Positions 15,891 through 20,115 of a DNA stretch of 20,115 nucleotides are shown here, one piece after another. Location of the stretch: contig AXYY01000079.1 in the NCBI GenBank assembly GCA_000485475.1, positions 1 through 20,115 on the forward strand, given 5' to 3'. The stretch comes from Candidatus Ancillula trichonymphae ImTpAt (GTDB taxonomy: Bacteria; Actinomycetota; Actinomycetes; Actinomycetales; Bifidobacteriaceae). The notes beneath the pieces are model-generated. The model was given only the letters and a program-made list of their open reading frames with translations, made no database searches and was not told where the DNA came from. How positions within the stretch are numbered: position 1 is the first letter of the stretch; each line of letters starts with the position of its first letter. The translations under genes and the position numbers were made by a program.

Positions 15891-16955
15891 GTGCGTAAAA
15901 TCACCAGAAAATTGATGTTGAAGAACGTTCCAGTTGGTGGTAATTCCCCGGTGACTGTGCAAAGTATGTGCACGACGAGAACCCATGAAGTCCAGCAAAC
16001 ACTTGAACAAATTGAGCAGTTGCACGAAGCTGGCTGCGAGATAATCAGGGTTGCAGTTCCGGGCGGTCAGGACGCTACTGCATTGCGTGAACTGGCTGAA
16101 AAGTCGCCAATTCCTGTGGTTGCGGACGTCCATTTTCAGTCGCTGTATGTTTTCCACGCATTTGATGCTGGAGTTGCTGGAGTTCGCGTGAACCCTGGAA
16201 ATATCAGAAAGTTCAACGATAAACTGCAAGAGATAGTAAACGCTGCGAAGTTGAACGGCATTCCGCTCAGGATTGGTGTAAATGCAGGTTCATTAGATGA
16301 CGAGATTCTGAAAAAGCATGGTGAAACTGCGACTGCTGATGCACTAGTTGAGGCTGCGATGAAAGAGGTGCGGCTTTTTGAGGACTGCAACTTTCATGAC
16401 TTCGCGATCTCGTTGAAGCACCACGATGTGAACACGACAGTTGACGCGTACAGCAAGTTGAGCGAATTGGTTGATTACCCGCTACACTTGGGGGTCACTG
16501 AGGCTGGTCCGAAATTTCAGGGGACTATTAAATCTGCGGTCGCATTTGGGGCACTACTGAGAGCCGGAATTGGTGACACAATTCGCGTGAGTTTGACAGA
16601 CAATCCGATTGAGGAGGTGCGAGTTGGGCGCGAGATTTTGATGTCGCTCGGGCTAAAAACTAGAGCACTAGAAATCATCAGTTGTCCAACTTGCGGTAGA
16701 ATTGAAACTGATGTCATTGAATTGACCGCTAGACTTGAAACTGCGCTGCAAAATTACGGGCAACTTGGCGAGAAACCGCTGAAGATCGCAGTGATGGGTT
16801 GCATTGTGAACGGACCTGGAGAGGCGCGCGACGCTGACATTGGCGTGGCTGGTGGAAAGGGTAAAGGTGACATCTTCGTGCGCGGAAAAGTTATCAAGAC
16901 CGTTCCTGAGGCTGCAATAATCCCGCAGTTGCTCAGACTTGTTGAAGAATTTTAG
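15891..16955 (+). CDS. ispG: 4-hydroxy-3-methylbut-2-enyl diphosphate synthase
   Basis: IspG (GcpE) reductively opens methylerythritol cyclodiphosphate to HMBPP, the next-to-last step of the MEP isoprenoid pathway, using a 4Fe-4S cluster. The 354-residue protein has the TIM-barrel signatures VTVQSMCTTRT (21-31), CEIIRVAVP (49-57), VRVNPGNI (98-105), GVTEAGPKFQGT (201-212) and IRVSLTDNP (231-239). Its C-terminal cluster domain has Cys265 and Cys268 (SCPTCGR) and Cys304 with Glu311 (MGCIVNGPGEA), the full ligand set. The start is GTG at 15891, with AGGAG seven bases upstream and the family's expected N-terminus. It is transcribed alone and converges on leuB, with only 18 bases between the stops and no clear terminator hairpin. 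Composition matches the other housekeeping genes. Confidence 0.97.
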   Translation: MRKITRKLMLKNVPVGGNSPVTVQSMCTTRTHEVQQTLEQIEQLHEAGCEIIRVAVPGGQDATALRELAEKSPIPVVADVHFQSLYVFHAFDAGVAGVRVNPGNIRKFNDKLQEIVNAAKLNGIPLRIGVNAGSLDDEILKKHGETATADALVEAAMKEVRLFEDCNFHDFAISLKHHDVNTTVDAYSKLSELVDYPLHLGVTEAGPKFQGTIKSAVAFGALLRAGIGDTIRVSLTDNPIEEVRVGREILMSLGLKTRALEIISCPTCGRIETDVIELTARLETALQNYGQLGEKPLKIAVMGCIVNGPGEARDADIGVAGGKGKGDIFVRGKVIKTVPEAAIIPQLLRLVEEF

Positions 16956-16973
16956 CTTGCTGAAAAGTTCTAG

Positions 16974-18029
16974 TCAAGCATTTTGGAGCGCCGCAAGAAT
17001 ATTCGCACCGATCTGCGCAGTTGAGCGCCCTCGAACCGTTGAATACTCGCCGATGTCCTTACTAATCGCAGTGCGTATCCTGAATCCAAGCTCGTCATGT
17101 CCAAGATGCTCAAGCAAAAGAGCCGCCGAGAGCACTGCAGCGCGTGGATCTGCCAAATTTTGCCCCGCAATGTCTGGTGCACTTCCATGCACTGGCTCGA
17201 ACATGGACGGATTCTTACGCGATGCGTCTATACTTCCAGACGCCGCCAGTCCAATTCCGCCACAAACTGCACCTGCCTCATCAGTTAGAATGTCACCGAA
17301 CAAGTTGTCAGTAACAACCACGTCAAAACGCTGCGGATTAGTAACCATGAAGATAGTCGCCGCATCAATGTGTAGATAATCAACCTTAACTTCTGGATAT
17401 TCTGCACCAACCTCAGTAATAATTCTGCTCCAAAGTCCACCCGCATGAACTAGAACATTATGCTTGTGTACGAGTGTCAACTTACCGCGCCTCTTTTGTG
17501 CCAGCTCGTAAGCATATCGAACAGTTCGCTCAATCCCGTATGCTGTGTTCACGGAGACCTCAGTAGCCACCTCAAACCCAGTGCCTTCTCTTAAACTACC
17601 ACCTTGACCGCAGTAGAACCCCTCAGTACCTTCACGAACTATTACAAAGTCAACCGCTCCTTTTGCCAGGACTTCATCGGACAACGGACTGGTGACACCT
17701 TCTCGAATGCTCGATGGGCGCAAGTTGATGAAGTGATCCAGCTTAAAACGAAGTTTCAGCAACAATCCACGCTCCAAAACACCAGATGGAATGCTCGGAT
17801 CTCCAACCGCACCAAGCAGTATTGCGTCACACTTCTTGATTTTGGCGAGCATCTCATCATTTAGAACTTCACCAGTTGCCTTAAGTTGCTCTGCTCCAAG
17901 CGAAAAGTACACCTCCTCGAACTCAATCTTGCCGCTCGAAACAGCCTTCAAAACATCAAAAGCAACGGGCGTTACTTCTTTTCCAATTCCATCTCCCGGT
18001 ATGACCGCTAATTTATACTTGATAACCAC
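16974..18029 (-). CDS. leuB: 3-isopropylmalate dehydrogenase
   Basis: LeuB oxidises and decarboxylates 3-isopropylmalate with NAD in leucine synthesis. The 351-residue protein shows the family motifs in order: VIPGDGIGKEVTP near the N-terminus, LLLKLRFKLDHFINLRP (substrate arginines), VREGTEGFYCG (catalytic Tyr), the Lys of KHNVLVHAGGLW, IDAATIFMVTNPQRFDVVVT with TDNLFGDILTDEAG (metal aspartates), and EPVHGSAPDIAGQ (NAD binding). The start is GTG at 18029, with AGGGGG eight bases upstream; no in-frame ATG fits. It lies 22 bases after ilvC and is probably co-transcribed with it, pairing two branched-chain amino-acid steps. The last codons approach ispG tail to tail. Confidence 0.96.
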   Translation of the reverse strand: MVIKYKLAVIPGDGIGKEVTPVAFDVLKAVSSGKIEFEEVYFSLGAEQLKATGEVLNDEMLAKIKKCDAILLGAVGDPSIPSGVLERGLLLKLRFKLDHFINLRPSSIREGVTSPLSDEVLAKGAVDFVIVREGTEGFYCGQGGSLREGTGFEVATEVSVNTAYGIERTVRYAYELAQKRRGKLTLVHKHNVLVHAGGLWSRIITEVGAEYPEVKVDYLHIDAATIFMVTNPQRFDVVVTDNLFGDILTDEAGAVCGGIGLAASGSIDASRKNPSMFEPVHGSAPDIAGQNLADPRAAVLSAALLLEHLGHDELGFRIRTAISKDIGEYSTVRGRSTAQIGANILAALQNA

Positions 18030-18051
18030 TCACAACCCCCTATAAATCTAC

Positions 18052-19077
18052 CTACCTTGCGGCACTACCCTCGACGTAGTCATCATTTTGTGAGCGCCAT
18101 GAATACATCTTGCGAAGTTCGGCACCAACAGCCTCAATTGAATGTTCTTCACCCTCTTTTCGCATCTTCTTGAACTCTGGCGCACCACTTTCTTGGTCCT
18201 CAATGAATCTCTTTGCAAACGAGCCGTTCTGAATATCTGCGAGGACCTCTTTCATCGCCTCTTTGACTGAGGGGTTGACAACGCGAGGACCTGAAATGTA
18301 GTCGCCATACTCTGCGGTGTCCGAAACCGACCAGCGCTGTTTTGAAATACCACCTTCAACTATCAGGTCAACGATGAGCTTGAGCTCGTGGCACACCTCG
18401 AAGTATGCAATTTCTGGCTGATAACCTGCTTCAACAAGTGTTTCAAAGCCGTATTGAATCAACTTGGAAACACCACCGCACAAAACTGCCTGTTCACCAA
18501 ACAGATCAGTTTCAGCTTCCTCCTTGAAAGTGGTCTTTATTCCACCAGCTCGTAGTCCGCCAATGCCCTTCGCATATGCAAGTGCAATCTCCTCCGCCTG
18601 ACCAGATGCGTCTTGCTCAATTGCCCAAACAACTGGAACTCCGCGTCCGCCCTGAAACTCGCGGCGAACTGTGTGACCCGGACCTTTTGGAGCAACCATG
18701 AACACATCATGTGCAGCACTTGGCTTGATGTAACCGAATCTGATGTTGAAACCGTGCGCAAAAGCGAGTGCGGCACCCTCTTTCAGGTTCGGCTCAATCT
18801 CCTCAGCAAAAAGCGTGCGCTGAACTTGATCAGGTGCCAGAATCATTACAATGTCCGCATTTTCCACGCTCTGAGAAATGTTCAGAACCTCCAGCCCCTG
18901 CTCAAGTGCCAACCTAGACGACGCAGAACCTTCGCGCAAACCTACAACAACGCTAACTCCAGAATCGCGCAAATTCAGCGCGTGTGCATGTCCTTGTGAA
19001 CCGTAGCCAATTATAGCAACAACTTTGTCCTTCAGAACGTCTAAACCTGCGTCTTCATCGTATCTAATGTCAACCAT
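18052..19077 (-). CDS. ilvC: ketol-acid reductoisomerase (NADP+), class I
   Basis: IlvC isomerises and reduces acetolactate or acetohydroxybutyrate in valine, isoleucine and leucine synthesis. The 341-residue length is class I. Visible motifs: nucleotide-binding GYGSQGHAHALNLRDSG, the NADPH-loop pattern GLREGSASSRLA, APKGPGHTVRREF, metal ligands in AETDLFGEQAVLCGG, YFEVCHELKLIVDL and SDTAEYGDYISGPR. ATG 19077 is preferred over the GTG directly before it (19080), because AAGGGG lies at correct distance from the ATG and too close to the GTG. It has its own extended -10 promoter in the 49-base gap after clpP2 and leads into leuB. Confidence 0.97.
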   Translation of the reverse strand: MVDIRYDEDAGLDVLKDKVVAIIGYGSQGHAHALNLRDSGVSVVVGLREGSASSRLALEQGLEVLNISQSVENADIVMILAPDQVQRTLFAEEIEPNLKEGAALAFAHGFNIRFGYIKPSAAHDVFMVAPKGPGHTVRREFQGGRGVPVVWAIEQDASGQAEEIALAYAKGIGGLRAGGIKTTFKEEAETDLFGEQAVLCGGVSKLIQYGFETLVEAGYQPEIAYFEVCHELKLIVDLIVEGGISKQRWSVSDTAEYGDYISGPRVVNPSVKEAMKEVLADIQNGSFAKRFIEDQESGAPEFKKMRKEGEEHSIEAVGAELRKMYSWRSQNDDYVEGSAAR

Positions 19078-19106
19078 CACTACCCCTTAAATTAAATTAC
19101 TACCAG

Positions 19107-19115
19107 ATTATACCA
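19107..19115 (-). promoter_or_regulatory. extended -10 promoter (TGGTATAAT) of ilvC-leuB
   Basis: A perfect extended -10 on the minus strand ends 29 bases before the ilvC ATG, leaving a leader of about 22 bases with AAGGGG. It lies between the clpP2 stop and ilvC. The -35 region is weak. Confidence 0.6.
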
Positions 19116-19126
19116 CAACTTACGCA

Positions 19127-19744
19127 CTAATTCTGTGTAATTTTGCGCGACTCTAGTACTCTATCAACCAGTCCGTATTCCAACGCTTGCTGCGCGGTTA
19201 AAATCTTGTCTCGCTCAATATCTTTCTGCACCTGTTCGATGCTGGTCTTCGAGTGTCTAGCGAGTGCCTCTTCAAGCCAAATCCTCAGGCGTAGCATTTC
19301 GTTGGCTTGGATCTCAATATCAGATGCAGTCCCCCGACTACCCTCAATGGCTGGCTGATGTATTAAAACTCTTGAGTTCGGCAATGCCAATCGTTTCCCC
19401 TGCGTTCCAGCGGCCAACAAAACTGCGGCCGCAGAAGCTGCTTGCCCAAGACACACAGTTCGAATGTCTGGACGAATATACTGCATGGTGTCATAAAGTG
19501 CAGTCATCGCGGTGAATGAACCGCCAGGCGAGTTGATGTATAGTGTAATTTCGCGCTCAGCATCTTGCGCCTCAAGCACGAGCAACTGCGCCATAACATC
19601 ATCAGCCATAGCATCATCTACGGGCGCACCAAGGAATACGATCCGTTCCTCAAAAAGCTTGGCGTATGGATCCACTGTTTTGTAACCATAACTTGTTCGT
19701 TCAGTAAACTGCGGCAAAATTGTTCTATTCATGGGTGTATACAT
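19127..19744 (-). CDS. clpP2: ATP-dependent Clp protease proteolytic subunit 2
   Basis: This is a serine peptidase subunit of the Clp protease barrel in the cytosol. In actinobacteria ClpP1 and ClpP2 form a mixed tetradecamer fed by ClpX or ClpC. The 205-residue protein has the start typical of ClpP2 (DPYAKLFEERIVFLGAPVDD), INSPGGS (70-76), the catalytic Ser104 in GQAASAAAVLLAAG, His129 in LIHQPA and Asp175 in KDIERDK. ATG 19744 is chosen because GGAGG lies directly upstream; a second ATG four codons on (19732) is less well placed. Its ATG overlaps the clpP1 TAA by one base (TAATG), so translation is probably coupled. Confidence 0.96.
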   Translation of the reverse strand: MYTPMNRTILPQFTERTSYGYKTVDPYAKLFEERIVFLGAPVDDAMADDVMAQLLVLEAQDAEREITLYINSPGGSFTAMTALYDTMQYIRPDIRTVCLGQAASAAAVLLAAGTQGKRLALPNSRVLIHQPAIEGSRGTASDIEIQANEMLRLRIWLEEALARHSKTSIEQVQKDIERDKILTAQQALEYGLVDRVLESRKITQN

Positions 19745-20115
19745 TACCTACCTCCTGCCTTGATCGCGTTAACATCTTCAATAACTGCATCAATAAAACC
19801 GTACTTCAGCGCCTCATCGGCGGTAAACCACTTGTCATGCTCGTTGTCTTCAAGAATCCGCTCAAGAGTTTGACCAGTTTGTGCCGCAGTTAGCTTCGAC
19901 AACCGCTGTTTCATGTCTAGAAGTAATTCAGCACCGATTCGAACATCTGTTGCAGTTCCGCCAACACCCCCCGACGGCTGGTGCATTAAAACGCGTGCAT
20001 TAGGAGTTATAAACCGTTTACCTTTTGTGCCACTAGACAGCAAGAATTGTCCCATAGAAGCAGCCATACCGATCGCGATTGTGCGGATTTTTGGTGGAAT
20101 TAGTTGCATGGTATC
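19744..20115 (-). CDS. clpP1: ATP-dependent Clp protease proteolytic subunit 1, 3' part
   Basis: The frame is open to the right edge, so the N-terminal third, including the oxyanion GG loop, is outside. The visible 123 residues begin DTMQLIPPKIRTIAIG and carry the catalytic Ser in GMAASMGQFLLSSG, His in LMHQPSGGVGGTATD and Asp in LEDNEHDKWFTADEAL. This fits ClpP1, the upstream member of the actinobacterial pair. It overlaps clpP2 by one base and carries that gene's Shine-Dalgarno site in its last codons (AGGAGG within KAGGR). The order clpP1-clpP2 is conserved in actinobacteria. Confidence 0.95.
   Translation of the reverse strand, partial: DTMQLIPPKIRTIAIGMAASMGQFLLSSGTKGKRFITPNARVLMHQPSGGVGGTATDVRIGAELLLDMKQRLSKLTAAQTGQTLERILEDNEHDKWFTADEALKYGFIDAVIEDVNAIKAGGR

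Noticed and set aside
1..20115. CRISPR arrays, tRNA or rRNA genes, transposase or integrase genes, attachment sites.
   Set aside because: I found no regularly spaced repeats, cloverleaf-like segments or recombinase motifs on either strand by eye.

Overview
The window looks like a chromosomal segment of a low-to-medium GC actinobacterium with a decaying genome. The evidence is a coupled clpP1-clpP2 pair, a DUF6459/Rv3235-like small protein, and typical actinobacterial-looking ilvC, leuB and ispG. Surface and defence genes are riddled with frameshifts and in-frame stops, while every housekeeping gene is intact. This mix would fit a host-associated or gut-symbiont member of the Bifidobacteriales (for example the termite-flagellate symbiont lineage 'Candidatus Ancillula'). 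That placement is an inference from gene content and recalled family sequences, not a search result.

Region 1 (1-3132, minus strand, visibly AT-richer than the rest) is a degraded defence cassette. In order of transcription it holds a beta-class DNA methyltransferase, an overlapping probable type II restriction endonuclease, a short RhuM-like protein, and a PrrC/RloC-like AAA ATPase that runs off the left edge. Only the RhuM-like frame is uninterrupted.

Region 2 (3133-10747, minus strand) is a 340-base spacer followed by the wreck of one very large secreted adhesin of about 2,400 codons. It has a strong Shine-Dalgarno site, a signal peptide, a probable L-type lectin-like domain, two related GLUG-type units, Ig-like repeats, and a C-terminal proline-rich stalk, membrane anchor and basic tail. 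A 12-base G homopolymer lies in its 5' region and a 14-bp tandem duplication lies in its body.

Region 3 (10884-13950, plus strand) is an intact operon: a DUF6459-like gene, a quinone-type dihydroorotate dehydrogenase (pyrD) with a cysteine where class 2 enzymes have serine, and tgt for queuosine modification of tRNA. It ends in a row of hairpins, the last being a strong bidirectional terminator.

Region 4 (13995-15604, minus strand) is a second broken surface gene: signal peptide, Ig-like segments and three C-terminal S-layer homology repeats. Its promoter spacer is G-rich and abnormally long. Between it and ispG is a possible small RNA or attenuator.

Region 5 (15830-20115) holds ispG (plus strand, isoprenoid synthesis), converging on a minus-strand run of clpP1 (partial), clpP2, ilvC and leuB for proteolysis and branched-chain amino-acid synthesis. 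The intact genes describe a cell that still makes pyrimidines, isoprenoids and branched-chain amino acids. The broken ones suggest it is losing, or switching, its surface display and restriction functions.
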